Assembly: GCA_900095095.1 (NCBI GenBank)
Contig: FMBT01000393.1
Span: forward strand, 87,549-151,548
Source: Fragilariopsis cylindrus CCMP1102
Lineage: Eukaryota > Bacillariophyta > Bacillariophyceae > Bacillariales > Bacillariaceae
DNA length: 64,000 nt
Direction: 5' to 3'
The notes beneath the pieces are model-generated. The model made no database searches and was not told where the DNA came from. It was given only the letters and a program-made list of their open reading frames with translations. Each line of letters starts with the position of its first letter. The stretch's first letter is position 1. A program made the translations under genes and the position numbers. Shown one piece after another: positions 10,966 to 22,116 of this stretch.

Positions 10966-12043
10966 ATTATTTACTCTAATTTTTGAAGTTTTACAGTTAC
11001 TAATAGAATAGAAACAGTACAGAAAAGAACAAAAATTGTTAAAAATTAGTGTGAACATTATATATAATTTCATAAACTTTCATGATATTTATGTGAAAAA
11101 TGATCTGCATGTGTGCAAAAGCCTCACCTTTTTATTTACAACATATTCTATTCGTAAGTAATTGCTATTCGGAAGACTCAAACTAGAAAAATACTACAAT
11201 TGTATAACGACGATACCAATCAAAGACAACAACTACTACACCAAAATTAAACCAGCACATGAACGTAGCAATTATCCACAATATATATATATATACTAAA
11301 ACCATATCGCTTGCCTTTGAAGAAAATGAATGACGTGCATGGCAACATGAATGAACAATTAATTATAATCTTGCAGTTATAGAAAAATAGTATATATGTA
11401 TAGTTAAATTTACGTCTACGGTAGTAGCAAGTGTCCGGGTCGTTCGTTCCCCGTCATGGAATTCTTTCGTTTTATATATTGACATACCAATTGCATTATG
11501 TGATAGTATGGACTCATCGGGAAGCATGCCATATCAGCGGGTCTACTGAATCCCTTCTATTTTATACACCTATACAGAATCACATGGATTAGTTACCAAA
11601 CCGACTTTTGGCGTACATACCGCAGTTAATGCTAATACGCCCTTGCTTATTATAGCGTGATAATAACGAGGAGAACTGACGTTTTTTACTACTCTGCTAC
11701 TTTTTAGTTTTTACCCCATCATCAACATTAAGCTGATTTTGAAGAGATTGTCTGGAATCAAATGATCCCTAGTAATGAAAGAAATGAGCCTATTCGGAGA
11801 TCTTTTTTTTTCAATCCAAAGAAAATGCAACCATTTTCCATTGTCTTTGTGGCGGTAAGCATGGTGAATTAAGTGATACGAAGCTTTCGGATAACAGCTG
11901 GGATTAATATTTGGTGGCGATGAAAATTGTTACTACAAGATGCAAAAATATGTATATGTTATCCTAAAACCTCCATAGTGTTTTGTTGTTAATTAATGTT
12001 GAATGGGTACAGTAAGAATGATCTGTTGCAACACCTTTTCATT
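10966..12043. other. Convergent intergenic region
   Basis: About 1.1 kb of AT-rich sequence between two converging genes, with a short TA run near 11281-11295. No gene or RNA is supported. Confidence 0.5.
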
Positions 12044-13341
12044 TTAATTCGAATAAGAACGTCCAAGGGAACGACAAAAGTCCAGAAGGATCTTTAGATT
12101 TGCCGGCTTGGTAATATCCTCTCCATCCCCAAGTGCACCACAAACTTCATAACCATCAATATTTAACTTTCGATCGTTGACATGACTCACGAATACGTTC
12201 ATTTCGATGCATTTAAAAGATCCGGTATATTTGGTTTGGGTTTTTACTCGAACTGAATTCAACGAGAAATTGTAAAACATCGTTGGTTCAATTGTATTTT
12301 TGTTTTCGGACCATTTGACAGCCTTCGCTCGATGTATGATGCTTTACGTTCTCGATCGGACAACTTATAATCTCCATAAACGGCCCAGCGGGATGATAGT
12401 TCTTGATTTGACCATGGTGAAATGAAGGCATGTTTTGCTAAACAAACACCCATTCCGGTGACTTTTTCAATGGCTACTTGCTTATCCGAATCAACATGGT
12501 AATGCGCCTTGTAACCTGCATTCAAATCAGCGTCCGTCATGTGGCACACCACTCCCGTTTTTTCCAAAGTGGACTCAAAGCCTAATCTTGATAGCACGTC
12601 CAGTACCTTGCCATGGGCTTCTCCATTGAGATAATTAGAAAAGCCGGCTTTGAGATCCTTTCTAACATCAAGCAAATTAAGGTTCTCGACCGAAAGTGGA
12701 CCAGAGGAAAATGGAAAATGAGAAGGCATAAACAATTGATTTCCGATATGGAAAGACATTTCGACTGCTTCAAATGTTCCCGTATCGAGATTTCCTAAGA
12801 TTATACCAGCAAATTTTTCCAGGAACGCATCTTCTTCACTCCAAACTGCAAAATTATTTCCCTCACTTTCAGTCGTCGGATCCACAATGCAAGCAGCAGC
12901 ATCACCTCCAATTGTCTTAACCAAGGCATATACCTGGTTGCTGTCTCGTAAAATCGGACCTAAAGGATGCTGATAAGCATTCTTCATCTCGATAAATTCG
13001 GCGGCATCATCTTTTGTTTGAAAGAATTGTTCATCCAGTAAATTTAATGTAGATTCCGGGTGTGGATAAGCACCTCCATTGTTTTCACACTTTTGAATTT
13101 GTTTCATAATCATTTCTTTGACGTCACGTTTTTGTTTTACATTCCCGTTAACCCGAAGACATGAGCTCTGACGACCATTGTCTTCCGTAGACCAAGTACT
13201 ATTTTTGTTTTCAATAAGCTTCACCGTTGCTCCAGTACAGTTCTTCAAATGTTTCAAATTACGGCCTTTCGCACCAATAAAATGACGAGGAGGTAATCCA
13301 TCCGGAATTGGAATATCCTCTGGATAAAATGAATTCGACAT
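12044..13341 (-). CDS. KH-domain RNA-binding protein with one apparent frameshift
   Basis: The first frame runs from ATG 13341 to about 12300 and the rest from about 12300 to the stop at 12044; joined they give roughly 430 aa. An N-terminal type I KH domain is visible (PRHFIGAKGRNLKHLKNCTG, with the GAKG loop that contacts RNA, residues ~19-85). The remaining ~340 residues form an ordered, low-complexity-free region I cannot assign (WSEEDAFLEKFAGIILGNL, ISPWSNQELSSRWAVYGDYK, MFYNFSLNSVRVKTQTKYTG). The two frames meet at an A5 run (plus strand T5, 12297-12301); one more base restores continuity, and there are no usable splice sites nearby. A role in RNA binding is likely; the target is unknown. 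No signal or TM segment. Confidence 0.75.
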
Positions 13342-14061
13342 TAAACTAGCTAACTTTTAAATCTATTCAATTTTTATTTGAGAATTGGTTCGTTTTTTGT
13401 CGGTCCTGTTTAGCCGATTCGATTTGTCCGTACGTTTCCTTTTTAATTATATTATGGTTGGCCTATTGATATCGATCTTTTGGCAAGTGAACTGATGTTG
13501 TTGCCGATGATGTTTCTGTTGTTTATCCACAGGAAAATTGTCCTACAGAGATCTTTGTTTAGTCTAATAAGTTTGTACTAAACAGATCGATATCAATGGA
13601 GGTTAGATTAGTTACATTCCCATTGTATACAAGTGAAAACCTGTCTCCATGACCAGGAATTAAAAAAATCTAACAGTCCGACTTGTTAGACTAAAAGTGT
13701 AAAATTCACGCAAACAATTCGCGCGATGATAGGACTGACTGACTCACTGACAACCAACGTTTTTACAGCACCATTAGCATTTATTGGCCTCATCTTTTCC
13801 CCAAGAAAACGTAACACAGCCAACGTAACACAACGGTATCGAATCAGCAATTCAAGGTATGTTGCATGCACATGCACGAACACACACAAATCTATCGTTG
13901 GCAACACATCATGTCAACACAGGTCCAATGGGTTAGCATTATGGACACATTTAGTTCCAGCTCATGCAACTGCTCGGCATACAATTAAGATATTGAGAGA
14001 GAGTGATCGATAGTTGAATAGTACAATTTGAATCATACTTAAAAGATACGCACACAATACA
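13342..14061. promoter_or_regulatory. Divergent intergenic region (KH / nitroreductase)
   Basis: About 720 bp between divergent starts. A 95-codon plus-strand ORF at 13726-14013 has no recognisable features and is not called. No repeat found. Confidence 0.4.
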
Positions 14062-15541
14062 ATGATGTCGAATAAGAAAAGTAAGTTCCTCGGTAGTTGC
14101 TGTTCTATTTCATGTGTTTAGCAATATTATATAGAACGTTTGTTTGTGGACCGATGAAGATTAAAAATGCTCTAGAATTACTCCGCGACAATGCAGGATA
14201 AATCATACCAAAAACGAGGCCATTATCATGTGAACATTATTATTATTACCTATATTGTATATTGTAGTAAAGGAGAGAAACCTGGCTGTGAAGAATTACT
14301 GCACTGGGCACAGATCCTTCGGGAAATGCTGCACAACGCATAGCGGCCTAGAAACCCGCGTATTCTGAGCCTTATTATATCTCAATTGTAACAGCGACGA
14401 AGACGATAACGTCGATCCCCTTTCAAGCTGCGTGATCCAAGTATCAGACCGACTTGATTCGTACTTCCTTTTCTTCACTGCATGTCCTGCTCTTGCTCAC
14501 TCACTCATTCACCTCGCTCTTCTATTTCTTGCCCTGACTTTTTCCTATACTCTTATAGTGAACTTATTGTTACTGCCTTTGATTGTATTGCTTGCATCTA
14601 AAGCACCGGCTGTGTCCGGCTTTATTGTTCGCACGCCACAGCAAACTTCAGTCATAAATCATCACAAGCGCGAATATCGACATCGAACAAGGACCAACGT
14701 CAGTCAAAACAAGAACCATGCAAAACGCAAGCACTTCTTAGAAAGCACACCAAACAGTAGCATGGAAGTAGAAGAACGGGCGACGGAAATTTTTAATAAA
14801 TTTGATGTCGATAAGTCGGGTGGGATCTGTGTTGATGAATTGGTTGAGGTATTAAACAGCTTAGAGGTAGAAGCCACAACAGAAGAAACAAATGCTTTGT
14901 TTTCATATTTGGATGTAAACGGTGATGGATCTATTTCATTAGAAGAATTTTTACCCTGGTACAGTGGTAGTCTTACAGATGTTGTCACTGAAAGAGACGA
15001 TTTTCAAAATATGTTAATGTCTCGAAGGACCGTTAATAAGTTTGATTCATCATCACCTGTTTCCGATGATGTTTTACGAAGGGCGATCAAGTGTGCAATT
15101 GAAGCACCGAACCGTAGTCGATCTGAACCATGGGGGTTCATCAAGGTCGGTCCTGCAACGGTTGAAAAATTACAAGAATTGAATGCACAAGGTACCATGG
15201 GCGGAGGGAAAACATGGAACGAAATTCCAGGTTGGTGTGTCGTTACAACCAAAGTAACACCAACTGATGAAGTTGTTGAAGCACGAGACCTTCGTTCGAC
15301 ATTTTGTGCCATGCAAAATTTCATGTTGAGTATGTGGAGTGAGGGTGTTGGATCCAAATGGACAGAGGGACCAACACAAAAAACACAACAGTTTGCCGAT
15401 ATTTGTGGAATCGACACATCTACGGATAAAGTTGCTGGTGTCATTTGGTATGGATTCCCCGCTATTGATGGTGGATTGAATAATGAAATCAAAACACAAC
15501 GAAAGAAGGATGTTGATGATGTGTTAACAGATTTGCCATGA
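14062..15541 (+). CDS. EF-hand plus nitroreductase fusion, probably plastid
   Basis: I model two exons, 14062-14080 and 14559-15541 (333 aa). The downstream frame has no ATG before Met110 of the open frame, but a tiny upstream exon (ATGATGTCGAATAAGAAAA followed by GTAAGT) spliced to a strong polypyrimidine tract ending TCTTATAG supplies MMSNKK and completes a split ATG codon. This creates a good signal peptide (NLLLLPLIVLLASKAPAVSG) followed by FIVRTP, a plastid-type Phe at the cleavage site. Two EF-hands follow, with loops at about 89-100 (DVDKSGGICVDE) and 125-136 (DVNGDGSISLEE). The nitroreductase domain spans ~150-333 (SRRTVNKFD, APNRSRSEPWGF, VAGVIWYGFPA) and should bind FMN. The likely role is an NAD(P)H-dependent oxidoreductase under Ca2+ control; the substrate is unknown. 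Confidence 0.85.
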
Positions 15542-16212
15542 GAAAAATTACAGTATTTGAATCTTAATAAAAGTAAAATGTATGTGAATATAAAATGAAA
15601 ATAAAGCGAAGCACAGTTTTTCAAAAACGAAGGTTTTTTCTCTCCACTGTTCGTCTATCTATATCTTAGTCGTTTGCGTGTTTGCTAACCATAATATTGC
15701 CATTACGAAGGTACTATACGAGATTTTGTCATTAATCGGTATTAAATGATAGCGAGGATCTATCTATACAGTGAAATAGCGTAAATAGCATAACATACAA
15801 TCATTGATCTTGAAAAAAAATTATTGCTGGACTTCTACAAAGCTACTGTAGACAATTGTGATAACAGTAGTAATCATGATGAACTCTACTACCGTAATCG
15901 GTCAAAATTAAAGAATAGTACAGTTTGTTTAATGTCGTCATTTACTTTTCTCATTTAAAACTTAAATATGATTTCCCTCACTTTCTACCCCCAAATTCTT
16001 TTTCACTCGCTTTTTCCACGATTGGATTTATCAAAATCCAAGAAGATGTTATTTTTTTCCTCTTGTAATTTTGTACGGTCATCATTGAATGCACGAGAAC
16101 CCCGACAACGACAATGAAAACATCAATAAAGCCACTACAATAAAGCCATTACAGAGAAAGTAGTTCAAGTAGAATAATCAATTGAATATATCAGGAACTA
16201 AGAACCGAAACC
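15542..16212. other. Intergenic region (nitroreductase / Hip)
   Basis: About 670 bp between same-strand genes, expected to hold a 3' UTR and the Hip promoter. AT-rich, with nothing else recognised. Confidence 0.5.
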
Positions 16213-16959
16213 ATGCCGATTCCAACCGACATTGAAGAGATATTAGCCTCTCAAGGATCTGAAGGCCGTAAGTGATAATTGGTCATCTTAAAGTAGGCGA
16301 TAGATATCTTCGATTTCATTCATAATTTGCGTATTATTGAAAAACTTTATTTTAATATCGTACACGTGTTGCTTATTTTATTTTATCTTATTTTATTCTA
16401 CTTTTACTTTACTTAACTTGTCACCGTGGTTCTATACAAAAATATATATATAAATAAATAAATATAAATAGAACGAGTCAAGGAATACATTGCGTCCTTG
16501 CATGCCGAGATTGAAAAACTCGGTGGTGGCGGTGGTGGCGACGACGACGAAAAGACGGACGTCGACGAACCAGCAGAGGATGTCGTAGAAGCTGATGATG
16601 GATTTACTGTACCACAATATGAATCTGGTGAAGATTATGAACACCAATCAGAATTAAAAATGACAGCAGCGGATTCCAAAAATGCTGGTAATCTCGAGGA
16701 GGCATTAGAATCGTACAACGGTGCGGTACAAGCCGCACCACCATCCGCATTATTATTATCCAATCGTGCCATCGTATTAGAAAAACTTGGTCATTACCAG
16801 GCAGCCGAACTGGATTGTAAACTTGCCCTGGAACAGAATCCAGATTCTGCAAAAGCATTAAAGACACGAGGAAAACTTCGATTCGAACACCTTAATGATT
16901 GGGAAGGTGCTCTTGGGTAAGAAATATATAATATATTATGTATATAAACTTAGGTCCTT

Positions 16960-16996
<37 letters not shown>

Positions 16997-17701
16997 TATG
17001 TTTTTCATTGTTTTTGTTTTATGCATCATACTAACTATATTTTTTTAATTGGAACAAAACCATAAAACTAACACTACTTCAGGGATTTGGGTAGTGCACA
17101 ATCCATAGATTTTGATCCAGAAATTGCTGACATTTTGAAAGAATTGACAAAGAAACGAATTGAAAAGGAAAAGGAGGAAGCACAAGAACGTATCGAAAAG
17201 GAAAGTAAACTACGAAAGAAGGCGGAAGATATCAAAAAAGCGCGAGAAGAGGCTAGACTGGAAGCAGAAGAAGAGGCTAGAGCAAGTATGAGTGGAGGTG
17301 GTATGCCAGGTGGTATGGGAGGTGGTATGGGAGGTATGGGAGGAATGCCAGGTGGCATGGGTGGTGGTATGCCAGGTGGTATGGGAGGAATGCCTGGTAT
17401 GGCAGAAGCTATGAAAGATCCAGAAATCCTGGAAGCTATGAAAAATCCAAAGGTGATGGCAGCATTCCAAGAACTCAGTTCAGGTCCTGGTGGTCCTATG
17501 GGTCTAATGAGCAATCCTGGAAAGCTTCAAGAGATGATGGGTGATCCAGATGTTGGACCGTTCATGAATCTTCTTATGAAGAAAATGATGGGTGGAGGTG
17601 GTATGGGAGGTATGGGAGGTGGAGGCGGTATGCCTGGTGGCGTCACCGACGACGATGGTGATGACATGCCTGATTTAGATGATATGCCGGACCTAGAATA
17701 G
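16213..17701 (+). CDS. ST13: Hsc70-interacting protein (Hip/ST13) co-chaperone
   Basis: Three exons, 16213-16267, 16472-16916 and 17083-17701, give 372 aa; the introns have GTAAGT and GTAAGA donors. The order is the Hip layout: an N-terminal helical segment (QRVKEYIASLHAEIEKL), a Gly/Asp linker, three TPR repeats from about residue 67 (ELKMTAADSKNAGNLEEAL, LLLSNRAIVLEKLGHYQAA, AKALKTRGKLRFEHL), a long charged helix after DLGSAQSIDFDPEI, GGMP-type Gly/Met/Pro repeats, and a C-terminal STI1-like DP domain (LEAMKNPKVMAAFQEL, MSNPGKLQEMMGDPDVGPFM). Hip binds the Hsp70 ATPase domain through its TPRs and stabilises the ADP state. Cytosolic; the acidic C-terminus is MPDLDDMPDLE. Confidence 0.93.
16962..16995 (+). 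repeat. TA dinucleotide microsatellite in Hip intron 2
   Basis: About 17 TA units within the 166-nt second intron of the Hip gene. Confidence 0.9.
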
Positions 17702-18673
17702 AACTTCATGATTGAGATTTTTCTATTTATCCAGAGATTTGTATTGTTTAAGTTATTCATCCGGAAAAATAATATCAAAATGTACCTAGATGATTGCTAC
17801 GAGAAGAACACAGACATGAATGCATGTCGAAATAAGAGTCAGAGAAATATTAGTTCCGTTTTTCTTTTAATTCGTAGTCTTATTTGTTGTACAATGCAAA
17901 TTATGTTACGTAACACACTATATTTCTGTGATGTGTTGCTACTTTATAGTACAATCACCTCCTCCGTGGATTTTAAGGAAACATAATAATATGTTTTAGA
18001 ATACCCAACAATGTATTGATCATAAATTAAATACCTTAGTCTTGGTACTTTGGGAAATAATTTCAAGTTACGAAACTTTCTTAGCCAGCATATCTAAAAT
18101 GCACTAGTATGCATATATTGTACTCCTAGGCAGCTCTAAAACATCATCATCAAATGGAAAACCAAATCTTCAATCCCAAACAATCCTGGAACGACTGAGA
18201 TTGCTTCAATACTATTCAGTTGAAAACCTAGCTACCTATCAGCAGTATCTAATCAAAGTAACTCTTGTATCTTACTTTGATACTGTCTTATATTATTATG
18301 TGACATATTGATTCGATTCGCGGCTGCCTTCCTCAAATTTTTGCGACTTACTGAATCTTCTAATCGTGGATGATCGTTTTCGTTTTAGCGCGCACAACGG
18401 AAAAAATGAAAAATCGCGCGTTTACTGTCACCTCAATCGAACACAAGCCGCAAATTTAATGAAAGCGCTATGTAAGCGTGCAACTAAAAGGGCTTTAATG
18501 AGGAACTCTGAAGACCACGTGCTTGATAAGTAGATTCCTATAAGTAATCACACTTCGCATGCTGCTTTTCTATCACAACGACAAAAAAATACACAAAACT
18601 TACTGGCTATCGGGTATTAGCCGAATTTTAATACTTCAACATATTATTATTATGATCATTCTTCAAGTTTTAG

Positions 18674-18857
18674 GTACGACCGATCAATACTTACTACAGT
18701 TCACGTTCTTTAACTTTTAACATTAATCGAAGTCACGTTAAGATTCATATAATATCTAAGAATATCTACTGTATATGTACGACCGACATCAATACTCACA
18801 CTTATTACAGTTCACGTTCTTTAACTCTTAACATTAATCGAAGTCTTAAGATATCTA
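18674..18857 (+). repeat. Imperfect ~85-bp tandem duplication
   Basis: Copy 1 at 18674-18759 and copy 2 at 18777-18857 share GTACGACCGA, CAGTTCACGTTCTTTAACT and ACATTAATCGAAGTC with small indels; the period is about 103 bp. It lies 230-400 bp upstream of the transporter start and could be part of its promoter. Confidence 0.85.
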
Positions 18858-19013
18858 AAATAATTCGTCTCATTGACACGATAAAGAGAGCATATTACAT
18901 CACGTTTACTATTTGCAGTGTAACAGTGCAAAGGAAAGGAAAAAGAGAAGAGAAGATATCCATGCGAGAAAATACTTCAGGACACACACAGTGGTATGCA
19001 TACCATACATCTC

Positions 19014-19070
19014 GCAATCGCAATCACAATCACAATCACAATCACAATCACAATCACAATCACAATCACA
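19014..19070 (+). repeat. CACAAT hexanucleotide array in the probable 5' UTR
   Basis: About nine CACAAT units end 13 bp before the transporter ATG at 19083. They are probably transcribed as 5' leader. Confidence 0.85.
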
Positions 19071-19082
19071 TAGTTTTGGAAG

Positions 19083-21489
19083 ATGAAGGTGCCGTATGCT
19101 GTCGCAACGAACACGAGGGTCCTTGTCAACGACGATGACGACAACAACAAGAGCAAAATGATGGTAAAGAACCATCATCATCCTTCCTCTTCATCTGTTG
19201 CTTCTTCGTTAGCAGAAGATGAAGAGGTGACAGATACACCCCACTGTTGCGATGACTTATGCGTATCATCGGCTTCCATTTCACAGCAATCGTCATCATG
19301 CTCGTTACTAAATACGGAATGTCCTGAATCTATATCGTCAGTATCTACGTCTACATCCGAATTTGGATTTGGAAAATCACCATCGTCACTTCTAATAAAG
19401 GATACAGATGAAATTATTTCATCGTCGTCATCGTCTCTGAAAACAGCAAAGATACCATCATCGTTTACGATTCTTCGTTTAAAATACCTCCTCGTAGTCT
19501 TGGTTATCATGCTAGCTGATGGATTGCAAGGTACGTACTAGTATACAGTTATAACGATCATTTTTCCAATTTTACATCAAAATCGTCTCACCGATTATTA
19601 CTCACCAAAATACGTTCCTCTTTGTTTTGTTCCCTCCTTTTCTTATGCTATGATACATACAGGAACACACTTGTACGTCTTGTACGAATCATATGGATTC
19701 AATGTAGCAAGTTTGTATGCCTTGGGATTTGTCACGGGAGCCGTAACGACACCTATTACTGGTCCACTTATTGATAAATTCGGAAGGAAGCGTTCCGCTA
19801 TGCTGTATTGTATCCTTGAAATGGGAATTAATTTACTCGAACAGTATCCGTTATTATCTGGACTTTTGGTTAGTCGTATGGTTGGAGGAATTACTACCAA
19901 TCTATTATCATCAGTATTTGAAACATGGCTCGATACTGAATTTCGAAATCGGCGTATAAGTAGTAATAGTGCTGCTGCTGCAAGCGCTACCACGAACACT
20001 ACTACTTGTACTACTACTACCACCACTATTGATGATGATGATACTACTACTACTACTACTGCGTCTGGATCAGTCACAAGCGAATGGAGCAAAGGCACTA
20101 TTTATACCGATGGTAATGATGATGATGCAGAAGAACAAGAACAGGAAGATGATGATGAAGATACCATCGCTAAAGACGAATATGAGCTGATCATGAGAGA
20201 TTCTGTCATCGTTAGTAACCTAGCATCTATCGCATCAGGATATCTTGCTCACTTATTGGCTGAAAAATACGGTCCGGTCGGTCCATTCCAGGGAGCTGTT
20301 ACTTGTACGGGAGTTGCATTGGTTGCTGTTTGTTTGTTGTGGACAGAAAATTACGGAGTATCATCAGTATCGTCGGCGTCATCATATTATGAAAAGAATG
20401 AGGAGGCAGAAGAAGAAGAAGACGACAATGTCAATCGTGAAAACGGCTCCTACGAGCAAAAGGAACCTCTTCCGTCGTCGAAGAGCATAAGGGAATACAT
20501 TGTGGATGCCATGGCAACTTTCCGGTCCGATTCGAAAATTCTAACCATAGGGATCATTCAAGGACTTAGCGCGGGTTCGCTTCAAATCTTTATCTTCCTA
20601 TGGTCTCCTACGCTTCAAAAGTTTGCGTCGTCTGGTGTTGATGGTAAGCAGATCGCACCTTTCCCAATATTTAGTTGGGCGATGGATGGATCGGGAGAAC
20701 CTGCATATGGATTGATATTTGGTGCTTTCATGGCTGCTGGTGTCACTGGAGGTCTATGTGCGCCTTATTTCCGCCAAGCGGTGTCCCTCCTCTTTTCATC
20801 ACCAAAAAATAAGAACAGACCATCTACATTGCAAACGATCCACGTCGAAGCAGAAGGCATTACCGTTAGGCCAATGATATTGGAGTTCTTGGTGGGTATA
20901 AATTATATTATTGCCGCTATCCTTCTACTTATTCCTTGCATACTCCCAGCGACATCCCCCGAATCCTTTTCGATCGCTCTGGCCTCATTCTTAACATACG
21001 AATTCCTTGTAGGCGTTACGATGCCAAATGAAGGTGTGATCCGATCAATCTATCTGCCCTCGGATGGCAGAGCTACCATGATGATGGTACCTCGAATGGT
21101 AGTAAATTTGGCAGTATCACTGGGGGTTCTGTTGACAAAATGCATGGCGTAAGTGTCTTACCCTAGTGAAATATTTTGTTTTAGAAGATGATTGTGTTCG
21201 AAATGTCGTAGTAGACTATACTGTAATGTCGTCATGATCAACATGCTCACCACCATCATCATCAATTTACTTCTCCCTCTCCTCTTTTTTCTATCTCAGA
21301 ACGCAATCAGTGTTTGTAGCAATTGCTCTTCTCATGGGTTGTGCGGGTTGTCTCCAACTATCTTTCATGTCTCGTCGGGAATGGGCAATGATCCATCAAC
21401 ATTCAATTCACCATGCTCGCTCACTCTCGATTACAGCATCCAAGCTGGTTTGGCCACTCGAGGAATCTAACAAACTCAAGGACGAATAA
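19083..21489 (+). CDS. MFSD5: MFSD5/MOT2-type MFS transporter (molybdate family)
   Basis: Three exons, 19083-19530, 19663-21148 and 21300-21489, encode 707 aa. A Ser/Asp-rich N-terminal tail of ~130 residues precedes the MFS core. Family marks include LVVLVIMLADGLQGTHLYV with the first splice junction at the Gly, the MFS loop motif DKFGRKRSAMLY, the RMVGGI and FETWLDTEF motifs, GIIQGLSAGSLQIFIFLW and YGLIFGAFMAAG. These match the DUF791 group (animal MFSD5, algal MOT2), proposed to move molybdate. A large Thr/Asp/Glu-rich insert splits the segment after FETWLDTEF, and a second acidic insert follows TENYGVSS. The third exon supplies the last TM helix (SVFVAIALLMGCAGCLQL) and a short tail. The membrane is not determined. 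Confidence 0.88.
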
Positions 21490-22116
21490 CTTGAGGAAGA
21501 GAGTAAATCAAGGGGAGAGATGAGTATAGTATATACATGCATCTACAATTTTGCTCACTATCTATGGTTTGATATCCAGTATTCTTTATCTACGTTTCAT
21601 GACATGGGGATAGTTATGTATCCGAGGACGCAATGATATACTCTACATTCTGGCTGATTATATCAAGTTAGTTCAAGAAATAATTTAATATACAGAATAT
21701 ACAATTTTCAGTCAAATACATTGTTAAAAAAAGAAACCGATTCCTTGCATTATTTATCGATTAGAGCAAACTCAGTATTTTATTTTAGTAGGTGGTCTTA
21801 GAAATCCGGCAGCTTTAACCTGTCTGGTTAGAGAATATCATTTTATCTCCTTATTGCGAGTACATATATTGTTGCTTGAGTGATACTAGTTATGCAGAGA
21901 GGCCGTACACTTATTACCCCCAAAACTTCTTCTTAAGCAGATCATGAAACTTTCTTTTATGTGTAACATAATGTGCGGAATGTCTCTACAATGCACTGCT
22001 AGGACTAGAACAAAAAAATGACCACAGTACATTTCTAAATGTAGTATTCTACAAGAAGTCGCACTAGATTACGAGTAGGTAGTATAGATCACAACCATAC
22101 TATAGTTTAACGAACT
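21490..22116. other. Convergent intergenic region
   Basis: About 630 bp between the transporter and glycosyltransferase 3' ends. AT-rich; nothing recognised. Confidence 0.5.

Larger units (their letters stand above)
17702..19082. other. Intergenic region with an imperfect duplication
   Basis: 1.4 kb between the Hip and transporter genes. No gene is supported. It includes an ~85-bp duplicated block at 18674-18857 and a CACAAT array at 19014-19070 just before the transporter start codon. Confidence 0.5.

Noticed and set aside
13726-14013. 95-codon plus ORF
   Set aside because: No motif, no splice context, and it lies in a divergent promoter region.
14432-14761. GTG start of the nitroreductase open frame
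   Set aside because: GTG is not used as a nuclear start here. A short upstream exon with ATG and a strong donor gives a better signal peptide.
15004-15624. 206-codon minus ORF
   Set aside because: Antisense to the nitroreductase domain, whose motifs are clear on the plus strand.
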